Assembly (NCBI GenBank): GCA_034509425.1 | Contig: JAVTVJ010011652.1 | Location: forward strand, 7,682,001 to 7,746,000 | From: Eopsaltria australis | Taxonomy: Eukaryota > Chordata > Aves > Passeriformes > Petroicidae | DNA length: 64,000 nucleotides | Direction: 5' to 3' | In this document: one piece after another, positions 11,580 through 22,329 of the stretch | How the letters are laid out: the number at the start of each line of letters is the position of its first letter | Position numbering within the stretch: the first letter of the stretch is position 1 | Translations under genes and position numbers: made by a program | The notes under the pieces: model-generated | Databases searched by the model: none | What the model was told of the DNA's origin: nothing | The model's input: only the letters and a program-made list of their open reading frames with translations

Positions 11580-14210
11580 TCACAGTCTTTGCATACTAAT
11601 GATGGCTGAATAAGACTTCCAGGGTGCGATCTCTGATGGATAGAGAGGTCAGGCTCTGGGTGGATCCTCGGTGCTCTCCAGTCCTCACACACATGGCTTC
11701 GTCTCTCTTTAACCTCCTGGGTATGTGGAACCCGACTGGACTGTCAGACCTGGCTGGACAGACAGGCGTCACTGGCTTCTTGTCCCATCTGCACCATGCC
11801 CCTTCAGTGGGGCAGGGACATGCTGCAGTTTGTGTGGCTGGGTAGAGGGGACATCCTGGTCCCTAAAGCCTACCAGCCCCTTCCCGGCTCCCTGGAGCAG
11901 CTCCATCTCAGCTCGAATGCTCTGGTGTGTGGGAAATGTGTCAAGCCGGGATTAATCCTGCCCCAGGGCACCCTCACCCCTGCTGCTCAGCCAAGCTGTT
12001 TGTCTAACCCCGTTCAGGTCTGCTGTCCCTGAGGATGTATGGAGGCTAGATCAGGGAAGCAATCCGACTGAAAACAGCCCTACCACCAAAAACAAACAAA
12101 CAAAAAAGAGTAATTCCCATAGGGATCAGGTACCTGATCCAACCCACTACAGAGAGCGGTGCAGTTGCAGGGAATTGACTGGATTTTCCCACTGAGAGGC
12201 AACTTGCTGGATCAGACCCATCCTCTTCTGGCTCCCAGCATGATTAACAGCTACTGCAGAGGAGAAACCCTTTTGCAGGCTTCTCAGGAATAACCCTGAC
12301 CAGGAGTTCCTGCTCATGTCAGCAGCTTCAAAATTGCAGCTTGATGAGTTTAAACCAGCCAGAAAGGGTTCATGACTGATACTGGTGATTTCTGGCAGAC
12401 TGAGCATCACCGTGCATGTTCTGATGCAACTGGGGCACCACTGTCCCCATATTGCATGCCCTGCTCTGCATTCAGCCCCAGCAAACATCCTGTGCCTTCT
12501 CTGCATGCCTCCAGCTGAAATTGGCACCCAGCTGTCACAGGAATGGCATGATGGGGAGCACTCCCATATGCAGGGACTCAAGATATGTCAGTTTGATTTT
12601 GTTTCCCATTCTCACTCCAAAAACCGTCATGCCAAAGCACAGAAACCCAGGAACAATTTTGCCCTTTTCAGACCATGCTGATCTAACATGCAAAGCCAAA
12701 GCTCAATTCTCTTGCATTCATCCCACACTTGTTGTCTGCTTTCAAAGTTTCTAGAAGTCTCTTGTTCAGGAGCAGTGGTGGAGTACTGTGAGGTTTTCTA
12801 ACCCCAGACTATATCAGAGACAAAAGTACTGTTCCTTTAACTTCTCTCCACCCACAGCTTTGCTTAGGATTATTATCTCATGTGGATAATTAATTCTCTT
12901 AAACATCAGCATCTGGCTCTGGGCGGGAGCTGTGCTGGAGAGAGCAGCAGAGCACAGGATTGGGTTATAAGGTGCTAGAACACCTGGTTGTGCCTTTTGT
13001 GTTCTTCCTCAAATCTATAAAGCAGGAGAGGGGAGGAGACAGGCTCCCTGCTCTGCCCCAGAAAGGTGCCTGTGGGCAAGCTGCATTGTGGAAGGGACTG
13101 GTTCTCCTTTTTGCAAGATGAAGGGATGTACTGAGTATTAATTGTTCAAGTGGTTGTTGAAATGTTGGTGTTCCTCATGAGCACTCCTTGCTGTGTCAGT
13201 TGCCGGGTGAGTGTTGAGTTACTGGGGTCCTCCAAAGGCTGAAGCGGCAATAAAAGGCATTAGGAGCAGAAATGGGATACAATGGTGCCTAGACTTTACA
13301 GTGGCTGAAATTGTGGATGTTAAGTGTGTGCTTGCAAGTTTCAAGTGCTCAAAGGGGAAAAACAGGCAGGAAAACACAAAGGAGCAGCAACAGTCTGAAT
13401 GGGGCAGACTCTGATGCTGTTAACCTGTGCCATTTCCTCGGTGGGCTGTGGCTGACCCGGCAGGATGGTGCATGCAAAACCAGCCCTGCATGCCCTGAAC
13501 CTGAAAACACATGGCCAGGGGCTGCCATGTTCATGGCACTGCTGAGCAGCACTGCCACTGCTCCTGACTGCTTTGCTGGAGAGCCACATGGGGAGACGAA
13601 GACTCAGTCCCTGCAGCTTGTCTCTGGGACAGGATAAGCAGGGAAGGTGCATATTACAGACACCTGGATTCTGGTTAATATGTGCCATAGGTGGCACAAG
13701 GCATCTCTCAAAATGAAAGACTGGGAGAGGTTACCTGTTCACTTCTGCCTGCGAGCACTCAAGACTTATAAGTGTCCTTAAATAAATCAAGCTCCTTTCC
13801 CAGCTGATGGCTGTCCTTGCAGTGTAAGTGGCTTTGGGGATGGCTCTGTCTCTGCCATCTCTCAGATGTGATATAGGCTGATTCAGAAACTGTAATGGGC
13901 CCTGCCTCAAGCAGCCTGGAAGGTGCCCTCTGCAGATGAGAAAAGTGTGCTGGAGTGGTGTAGCCCAGAAACCTATGCTGGCATCTATTGCATGTCCTTT
14001 TCCCCGCTCCCAGCAGCAGTCTGGGGTATGAGATGCTTCGGAGTTACTGAAATAGGGAGGGATGAGTCCTCAGCTTTGCAGCTGCTTTTGCTTCTTCTCT
14101 GGCTGGAAAAGGCTCCCTTGCCTTCCCTGATATAAAGAGACCAGCAGAGGTGCTCCAAAAACTAGTAGGCACCTGTGCCCACTGATCCCCACACAGGGCT
14201 CACCCCACAC
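11580..14210. other. Intergenic, no gene seen
   Basis: Apart from a short AAAC run, only unique-looking sequence and spurious frames. There is a GGTTATAAGG-containing AT-poor stretch near 12.96 kb, but no supporting promoter context. Confidence 0.55.
12088..12104 (+). repeat. Short (AAAC)n run
   Basis: AAAAACAAACAAACAAA-type simple repeat of about four units. Confidence 0.8.
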
Positions 14211-14214
14211 AGCA

Positions 14215-14560
14215 GGCTACGAGACCCCTGGAGGGTGACAGAGCGGGCTGAAATGGATGGGGCTGTAATGGAGGTACCTGCCGGCAGGGCTACCTGGGAG
14301 ACGCTCTTATCTGTCATCTGATTTATCCAGGTTAAAAGGCTGCAATCAGTCACCAAGGTAGATTCATTCCCCAGTAAATAGTGCCCGAGGGCTTCCAGGA
14401 CCTATTTTACTGCTAAGCACTCTCTTTCCAATGCTTGAATACCTTTGTTCCCGATGGAGCTGTTGCTGGCTGATATATATATGATATGGGGAGTCCCAGT
14501 GACTTTTTTATTTTTGCTCTGTACAGCTCCTGGCCTTGTCTCGGCTGCGTCGGGCTGCAT
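14215..14560 (-). pseudogene. Ty3/gypsy RNase H domain remnant
   Basis: The minus strand, read from about 14560 downward, gives the order typical of the gypsy pol RNase H domain. A FIMQPDAAE block stands for the first catalytic Asp. Then come Gly-Ala-Val, a Tyr-Ile-Ser block, ERECLAVK with the catalytic Glu, LEALGHYLLGN, and LVTDCSLLTWINQ with a further catalytic Asp. A single in-frame TAG at 14402-14404 stands where these proteins have Trp. Another stop lies just before FIM, and a frame change near 14270 leads into a short Leu-Gln-Pro block. Upstream reverse transcriptase sequence is not convincingly visible. It is on the same strand as the integrase piece near position 400, but 13.7 kb away, so it is probably a separate insertion or relic of the same family. 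Confidence 0.75.
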
Positions 14561-14564
14561 GATG

Positions 14565-17500
14565 AATTATCTGTCCGAGGCTTTCTTGCGTCTGGGGGCA
14601 AATCCAGCCGAGACTGCTCTCGGCTGCCGGGAGAGCTGTCTCTATGAATCAGCTCTGCCTGAAGCCTGGGCGATTGGCACAGCAAGAGGAGAGGTTTGGA
14701 GAGGAGGGAGGTGATGCTTGGAGTGCTGGTGGGCTGGCCCAGACTTTGGGCTGGGGGCTGGGAGGGACCAACCTCTCTTGCCCTTGCTTCTGTTGCTGGG
14801 GCACTTTGTAACGGGGTGACAGAGCTGGGATGAGGGACAATCATATGCTGTGGTGCCCAAACAGTTGCTTTCTCCAGTGACTTTTTCCTGCTGGATCTGC
14901 ATAGAGCCTGTCCCCTGTCACAGGTGAGTCCTTTCCAGGTTTGGCTACCTCCAGGGTCAGGGAGGCTTCTCAAGCTCTGAAGAGCAGCTCTGGCATTACT
15001 CAGACAGTGGTACCTGGACCCCAGTGACCCCAGAAAAAGGACCCTCTCTGTCCTCTGGGGTTCAACTGTCACCTCTCATGACTTGTAACAAAGGCAATCT
15101 GATTTCTTCCGGGCATTGAGGTCGCCTACCCTGGCCCTGCTCTTTGGGGGCACGTTTATATTTGACTTGGTGGTGGAGAAGAGGAAATCTCTATCAAGGA
15201 GGTTGTGGAAACAATAGTGGTTTCTATCCCCATTTTAATTTTTTACTTCTTTTTTTCATTCTGGTTGAACCCAAAGCCAGATCCTCTGAACTGCTGGCAA
15301 GGGGCTGCCATCCCCATCCAAGCTCCAGGTGCTACGTGCCTCCCCATCCCAAAGGACAGAGGAAAGGCTGCATCCTGCTCCCTCCTTTGGGAAGAGCTCA
15401 GGAGCCCTTGTCTACTACACCTTGTTCTTATGTACCTTCATGTGCTTGTCCTGCAAACATTTGAGGTTTGACTGCTTTTTTTCCTTTTCCTGCCTTTGAC
15501 AAACCTCTTATGTAGTTTATCATCCCAAATCGGTTTGTTAACTTCCTCCTGCTCTTCCCATCCCCTCCCACTCCTCCTCCCACTAATTGGAGTGAAGGCC
15601 TAATGGAGTATTACTGTGAGGGACTAGGCAAGCTTCCCAAAGTGCTTACCTAAGAGGAGAGCACTTTGACTAATAGATGTGCATTTAGGCTGGGCATCCT
15701 CTTGTCCTGGGAGTGGGGGGAGGGGGCCAAGAGTACAGAGCAGAGCTTCAGATATTGGTATCACTGGCTCTCTCCAGATACCCAGTACAGTTAGACCACC
15801 TCTGCTCTCAGATTCACCCTTAAGGGATGGGTTTCAGCTCTAACTTGCCCCTTGGTAACACCCTAGCCAGGTGGATTTGACTCCCAGTAGGTGCAACACG
15901 GTCCTTCACCAGTTACAGATATCAGCTTTCCTGCTTGGGCAGGAGAGGACTTTTCCCCCATGCTGTGTTTGTACAGCACCCAACACAGGAGGGCTTCTTC
16001 AGTCCCCCAGGGGATGTTTTGATGTGCCTGCACCAGCACTTTGAATACTGGATCACCCAAAGCTGCCCTGGGACAGCCAGAAGGAAGCAGGAGGGGTCTG
16101 CCTGGAGGCACAGAGCACTTCAGAAGCTGCTGTATACCTAGACCTTCCATCCATGGATGTCATGAGAGTTTTTTTCCTGCTAGTTGTTTGGCTTTGAAGC
16201 CTCCTATGCATTTTCCAGGGGCCATACCCAGCACTGGAAGAGGGTTTGAAACTGGAAGTATGCAGAACCACACAATCTGAACTTTGGAGATGCACTGGGA
16301 TGATAGGCAGTGATGATCAGTATGTGCCTCTATCCTTGCCCCTGCAATTTGGTTTCTGAACCTATGCTAGGGTGCAGAACCAATTAGATCAGTCTGATGA
16401 CCATCACCAACGTCATCTGCAACCTTCAAGTGTTTTGTAGCTCAATCCTCTGGACCCCTGGAGGGCATCACACTGACATTTAAGCATTGTAAGTGGCAGC
16501 AGTGTTCAAAAGCATCAGGAGAAAGGTCAAGTGCTTCAGTAAGAGGTGGGCAGGTGTGGGTCTGCACACGGGTGTTTGCTGGTTAAGTGTATGGAGACAT
16601 CTTGGGAGAGAGGCAGCAAAAGTAGCTGGATGCAGACTGTGGGTGGGCAGGGTGGATGGAAGAGGACATAAAAATGGAGAGGAGTGAGCTGTGGCTGTCA
16701 TGGGCCTTTGGGGTGGGAGAAAGTATTTCAGAAGCTATGTTTGGAGAAGTAAAGCCATGATCTTTATGAAATGTGGGTGCCCAGGTTCAGTGAACTCCTG
16801 ATGACTGTGTCTGGCGATAGCATCAGGGGATAACTTACGTCATGTTTCTGAGACCCCTTGTTTCACCAGGGAACGTGCAACTTGCTAAGTGGGTACGGGA
16901 TGTGCACGTGGCCAGCCCTACCTTTGTTTCACTTGGGCTCTCCAGGTGTCCCAGATTTCTCTCTGCCACTTCCTCCTGGGAGCCATCCTTAGGGTGTCTG
17001 ACCTCTCAGCAATCTCACCCAGGTAAGTGCTGGCTCTTTGGAAAGCTCTTGCATGTTCCTGGCTTTGTCCCCTGATTAGCAGTAGCTCTATAACAGGAGA
17101 GATGTAGTGATAAACACAGGATGGGTTCAACTTGTCCAGCTTCACTCCCTAAAGTCAGCACCTGCTGAGTCACCCAAACTCCTGATATTCTTCGTCAGGA
17201 TGCTCCAGGAGGAAACTCAGCCAAAGTGAGCCTGAGCACCTGGAGCCTGTGGGCAGTGATGGAAATGGCTCTCTGCACCTCATTCATCTCCTCTTACGCT
17301 GGGCAAGAGCATGAAACTTGCAAGTGCAGACACTGATATGAGAACTGAATTTGGCCCAGCTGCAGCATGGATTGCAGTCTGTGTGTTTCCCTGGCTCTCA
17401 GGCTCCGGGGTTTTCAAGCACTGATATCTGACACAGTCTGTGCTGGGAAAATGAGGAATCCACCATAGCAAGAAGAGCATTCTCAGGACAACTGCCTATG

Positions 17501-17770
17501 TGAATGTAAAGATGAGGGGGAGGGATGAAACACCTTCCTGATACAGGGAGGAGGTTGTCATCATCCTGGCCACACCCATGCAAGGGGATCCTTCAACCTC
17601 TTTATGTGAGCACGGGGGAGGAGGAATATCAGAGCTCCCCATGAGCTGGACACCACTCCCTCCCTGCCCCAGGGAAGGCACAACGAGCGGCCACAGAGCG
17701 GGGTCACTCAGTAGTGCTCCCATCAGGGAGGAAGCCTTCCTGTGCCCCAGCAAACCCCTAGTGAAAGACA
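14565..17770. other. Intergenic, no gene seen
   Basis: A 219-codon minus-strand frame (14413-15072) overlaps the RNase H relic in a different phase and is not a protein. Polypyrimidine clusters occur near 15.23 and 15.55 kb. No other element recognised. Confidence 0.55.
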
Positions 17771-17774
17771 ATCA

Positions 17775-17985
17775 GGCTCGCTGTCACCGAGCTAATTCCG
17801 ATGGCATAAAAGCAGTAATGAAATTCACGGCAGGATTAGCCTCTCCATCCAATGGGCCGGCGCCACAGTGACATATCGTGCTTCTTGCCCGAATGTAACA
17901 CACCATCTAATTTACGTCGTGTAGCGAGCGGGAATGAAATGTTCATAAAGAATTGCTGAATCTTGTCACCTTAACTGCGGCCCCG
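17775..17985. promoter_or_regulatory. Candidate conserved noncoding element
   Basis: Unlike its flanks, this block mixes preserved CpGs with homeodomain cores: CGAGCTAATTCCGATGG, GTAATGAAATTCACGG, GACATATCGTGC, CTAATTTACGTCGTG, TTCATAAAG. No coding frame or repeat similarity. This texture is typical of developmental enhancers in the LBX1 neighbourhood, but conservation was not measured. Confidence 0.4.
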
Positions 17986-17989
17986 GGCT

Positions 17990-20900
17990 CTGAGGCATCT
18001 GTCAGGGAGAGGAGAGCGGAGAAGGAGGCTCCTGCCTTGCAAAGCTGCGACCAGGGCTTTGGGAAAGGGAGATGGCTGCATTAATCTTCTGGGTCTGTGC
18101 AATGGAGATGTAGCACGTGGGGATGAGGACTCTAGGCTGGAGGAGGGGGGCTGTAGATCTCCCTTACATGTGCATGCTGTACTGAGTGGTGGCAGCAACA
18201 AGAAAGGGGCTGTTAGAGCTTCCCCACCCCGAGAACTGCATGCCTGGGATGCATGAAAATGGACCTGTGGTGGCATGGAAATAAGGGGCAGAATCCTTGG
18301 AGATACCCATGCTCACAGCAGAACACAAGTTCCCAAATTCCATTTTGGGGCCCATGTGCAGGTATACACTATTCAACAACTGCAGGTGTTCACCTGTCTG
18401 GGGAAGCATGTGCACAACCTTTTTGCTGTGGCTTGGCGGCCCCGTTCCCCCTCCCCTCCCCAAATGCTTATTTGCAGTTAATTTTCATGGATCCTAATGG
18501 CTCAGATCCTGCTAGGGGGGATCGTGCTTGCCTCTTCAGTCAGAAAGTTTGCAGAAAAAAATAGCCCTTTCCTGTTGTGTTTGGAGTAATAGCGTCTTGG
18601 TGTCCGGAGGGGAGTTGGCAAGGAAACAGGGAAGTTTATTAAGAGTAAGAGATTGAATTCCACTGGGTTTAATTGGAAGTGCTTGAGCAAACAGGGGAGG
18701 GAGCCGTCCAGTCCAGCTCTCTGGAAACAGCAGTACTGGCCCCAGGCTTCATGCCCATGGAGCTGACTAGTCCCAGGGCCACCTTATCCTCTTGACTGCT
18801 GGGGAAGCTGCAGGGTCTGGCTTGTTTTCTTCCTTGGGATCATCTGTGTACCTGAACCTTGGCTTCCTACTCCATCAGTTGCTAGGATCCTACATGGGAT
18901 CTGGGAATGCTGGGTCAGGAAGGATGCAGCTTTGAAGTGTCTGCGAAGATGCAATATTTGGGTCTGTATTTTACTTTGGAAGCTGGTTCAGTGCCCAAAG
19001 TGTGCAAGTGAGGCATAGGTCCTGCCCTTCCTGTGCTGCCCAGTCCTCTCCCATGAAAATCTGGCTTTCCTCCCTTGACAGGGACAGCACAGCCCAGGCT
19101 GGGACTCAGCAGCAGCTGCCTGGGCTGCAGGTATTGGGTATGCAATTTGCAACTGCGACATGCTTTGGGAGAGTAACCTAAACTTTAAGAGACCTGCTCT
19201 GCTTTGCCACTTTAAAGCCAAAATGGAGCAAATCCATGTTTGGATCCTAATCCCCACACCATCCTTCAGGGCACTGAAAAGTCTCCAAGTCAGATTCCCA
19301 TGGACTGGGAAACCATCTGCCTGCCCTGGGCTGGTCTGAATGCCGCCTGCAGAATGAGCTGAAGCACCTTGGTGCCTCCCCTGCACTGATAATCACAGGT
19401 ATGCCAAGCAGTAGGGAAATGTGCCTTTGTGTCTGCAAAAGGACCTGAGTGCCAAAAGTCTGATTCCCTCCTAGAAAAGCCTCCCCTTCAAGACCTTCTC
19501 CCACACCACAATGAGTTGAAAGAGGCATCAAGTGTTCTCCTTGCAGACGAAGGTATATGGGGGCTCAGACATTTGTTTTGCCTTGAATTCAGCTGATTGC
19601 TCTGCTGAAATACTCAAAATTAAAGAACAATAAATAATTTATTACTTTATTTACTTTAATTCAATAAATTGCTTCCCCACAAATTAAGATATATTGCTTC
19701 AAATTAAATGTTTCATTAAATCTGAGATTAAACTTTTGGGGGCTGGGGAAAGTAAGACTTTTTAATTTGGCTGAAAACATGAAAACTGCCATCTCCCATT
19801 GTTTTAATTGCAAACTCCAGAACCAAAGTGACACAAATTTTACAAACTGTGGTTGTGCTGGTTTGATCTCTGCTCCCACTCCTCTGGGAGTTCAGTGGGT
19901 TTCCTTTCTGACCCTCCCAGGGTGATTCATGGCTGCAGACTTTCAGCTGCAAATCCAAACACAGCATGTCTCTAATGCCAACCAAACCTTACACAAATGT
20001 CCTGCAATGGTAGCACTTTGTGTCTAGTTCTAGACTTTGCAGGGTCTTGTTTCTCCATGACCTTGCCTTGTGGGTGAAATTGCCATAGTGGCTGTCTGTG
20101 CTCCAGCCACACTCTATGTTCTTTGTTTCAAATATATATATAATATACGATGATTATGTATGTATTTAATTTTCTTTTGGTTGATGTCCTGTGCTGGGAC
20201 TCTTGAAGGTAGGATTTCAGCCATATGGTATTTCCCAGTCTCCAAATATGGCCTTCTTTTCTAATGAACATGAGCTAAAACTTCATGTCTCTGGTTTTTC
20301 TGGTGGTTTTATACATGCAGAGCTCTCCTACAGCTTTTCACCAGTATGATGGCCTAGCCATAGAGATGAATGGGACTGACACGCTTACAAGTGTGGAGAT
20401 CTATATAGACTGAAATGAAGGAGTTTGCCAGTTTCCTGGGCAGTGACTCTCTTGGTAGCACACCTAGCATGATTGAATCTGTTACAGAGTGGGATCTCTG
20501 GGGCCTCTCTGGCTGCTGGATGTTAGCACCAGCTTTTGTAATTTATTATGGACTGCTGGAGGGACTTCCAGCCAGTTCAGCACGTGCCTCCCTAGGTACT
20601 GTGCATCAATTCAGCCACTGCAGAGCACCCCAGTGCTCTGTGACAAAATCTGTGCTGCTCAATTTAGGAACAACCTGCACAAACACAGTTGCAGGAGCAA
20701 ATAATTGCTAAAGGGCTTCTATTTTTTCCCCTCAGACTCTGCAAGCAGATGAACTGTAGGTGCTGTGAAACAGTGCTGGAGGAATTCTCCCTCACTTGTC
20801 TAACCCCTGGTTGGAAGGTTTTGAATGACAGAAGTGCTCAAAGTAGTTGCTTGTGACCCTTTTTGGTGCCCTCTTCTCCCATGGCTGCAGGCTCAAAGCT

Positions 20901-22035
20901 CTGGGTCCTTCATTGTAATGGCATCTGCTGCAGGTTTGCACAACTGGGACTCTGGTTGTCTTTCACAGGAAGGTTAGAGCAGCAAAAAGGGTTTGAGGTA
21001 TTGGGTGATGGAGGGAGAAGGCCTTGTGATGCCTACTCTAGGCTGCTCTGAAGAGGGTTGGTAGGAACTGGGCAGAGACAAGGCTGTGTGCTTCATTTCC
21101 CTTTGGGTTTTAAAGGTTTTCCTAGAGGAAAATCTTTCCTGTGAGAGCCTTTTTATTTTCAAGAGAGGTGTTCCTCTAGGGTGTATTTTCAAGGGTTGGG
21201 AAAATCTTCTTTCCTGAATTCTCTTTCAGGCACCAAATGGCAGAGAAATGCCCCGTGAGGAATGGGGTGCACATGAATGAGGGGGTTAACTCTGCAGACA
21301 GGATCCCAAACTCCTCCTCTGAGTAGCAAATGATGCTGAAGAAGCTACCTCTAAGAACTGTCAGCTCCTGGAACCCAGGTCACTCTTGGACTCATTGGGT
21401 CCATGGTACAGCGCAATTGCTTTTGGATCTATGGATTGTAATGTCCCTCCGTGGTATGGAGAAAGGCACAGCCACTGCAGCAAGTGGGCTTTTGCCAGGA
21501 AAACTCCCTTATGTACTTACTATGTAAGTCAAGAGTATTTACAGGAGATCTTGCAGCCTGTAACTTAAAGCTTTAGCGAAACAAATTGGAATTGCCTTCT
21601 GGAGGCCATTGTTATAAATTACAGCCCCAACATCTGTCCACATCTGCAATGTCTAGACAACCCGTCTCAGCTAGAAGAGGGAGCGAGGGGGGTGCTGTGA
21701 TCACAGTGGGGAGGGGAAGCAAAGGGTTTATGCTAGGGCTTGTTCCAAGCACCCTGGCTCATGCTGCCCCTCTGCTTTGGAGCATGATGCTCAAAGCAGG
21801 GCCCATCCCAGCCTTGCCAGGAGGGACTTCAGGGGCATCCAAGGCAGGAGAAACACCTGCCTTCCTCCACTGCAGATTCATGCCAGCAATGTATTTGGCC
21901 CTTGGAATTCTTGACTGCTGTTGCCTCATTTATTGCATGTTGAAGGATGTGAGGGAAGGCAATGCCTTCAGCCAGGCTTGTTCCTGGCTTTCCCTGGCCC
22001 CTGTGCAGCACTTGCGATAAAGAGGCCAGGCCCGT
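17990..22035. other. Intergenic, no gene seen
   Basis: Unique-looking DNA with the AT-rich island at 19.6-19.76 kb and a short TATATATAATATACGATG stretch near 20.13 kb. No coding exon or RNA gene recognised. Confidence 0.55.
19600..19760. other. AT-rich island in GC-rich intergenic DNA
   Basis: Around 160 bp almost entirely A/T with many TAAT/ATTA homeodomain cores, sharply set off from its flanks. It could be a matrix-attachment or enhancer sequence, or an old repeat I do not recognise. Confidence 0.4.
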
Positions 22036-22039
22036 CAGC

Positions 22040-22325
22040 TGAACGATTGTATTTTTTTTACAGTTCCTAGCGCAAACCTTCTCATTTATATGTAAAGTAG
22101 CCATTAGTCATAGCTCTGTTCCCTCACACTGCCTGATGTACAATCACATTTTGCAGTGGATGAATCTTTCCACACAGCTGCTCTGCTATGAATAATCCGT
22201 TGCTGGGCCCATAAATCAGAAAAAAATCATGCACCTCCTTTGCCTGATCCTTACACAAAGTCATATATTTTACATGAGGACAAACTAAATATTCATGAGG
22301 CTTTAAAAGGCTGCTCTGACTACAA
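22040..22325. promoter_or_regulatory. Candidate conserved noncoding element
   Basis: AT-rich, low-repeat block with GAACGATTGTAT, GCCATTAGTCATAG, GAATAATCCGTTG, CCCATAAATCAG and AAATATTCATGAGG, standing out from GC-rich flanks. No coding potential seen. Confidence 0.35.
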
Positions 22326-22329
22326 GGTA

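Noticed and set aside
14413..15072. 219-codon minus-strand open frame
   Set aside because: Different phase from the real homology (gypsy RNase H) it overlaps; its remainder is Ser/Pro-rich and unrecognised.
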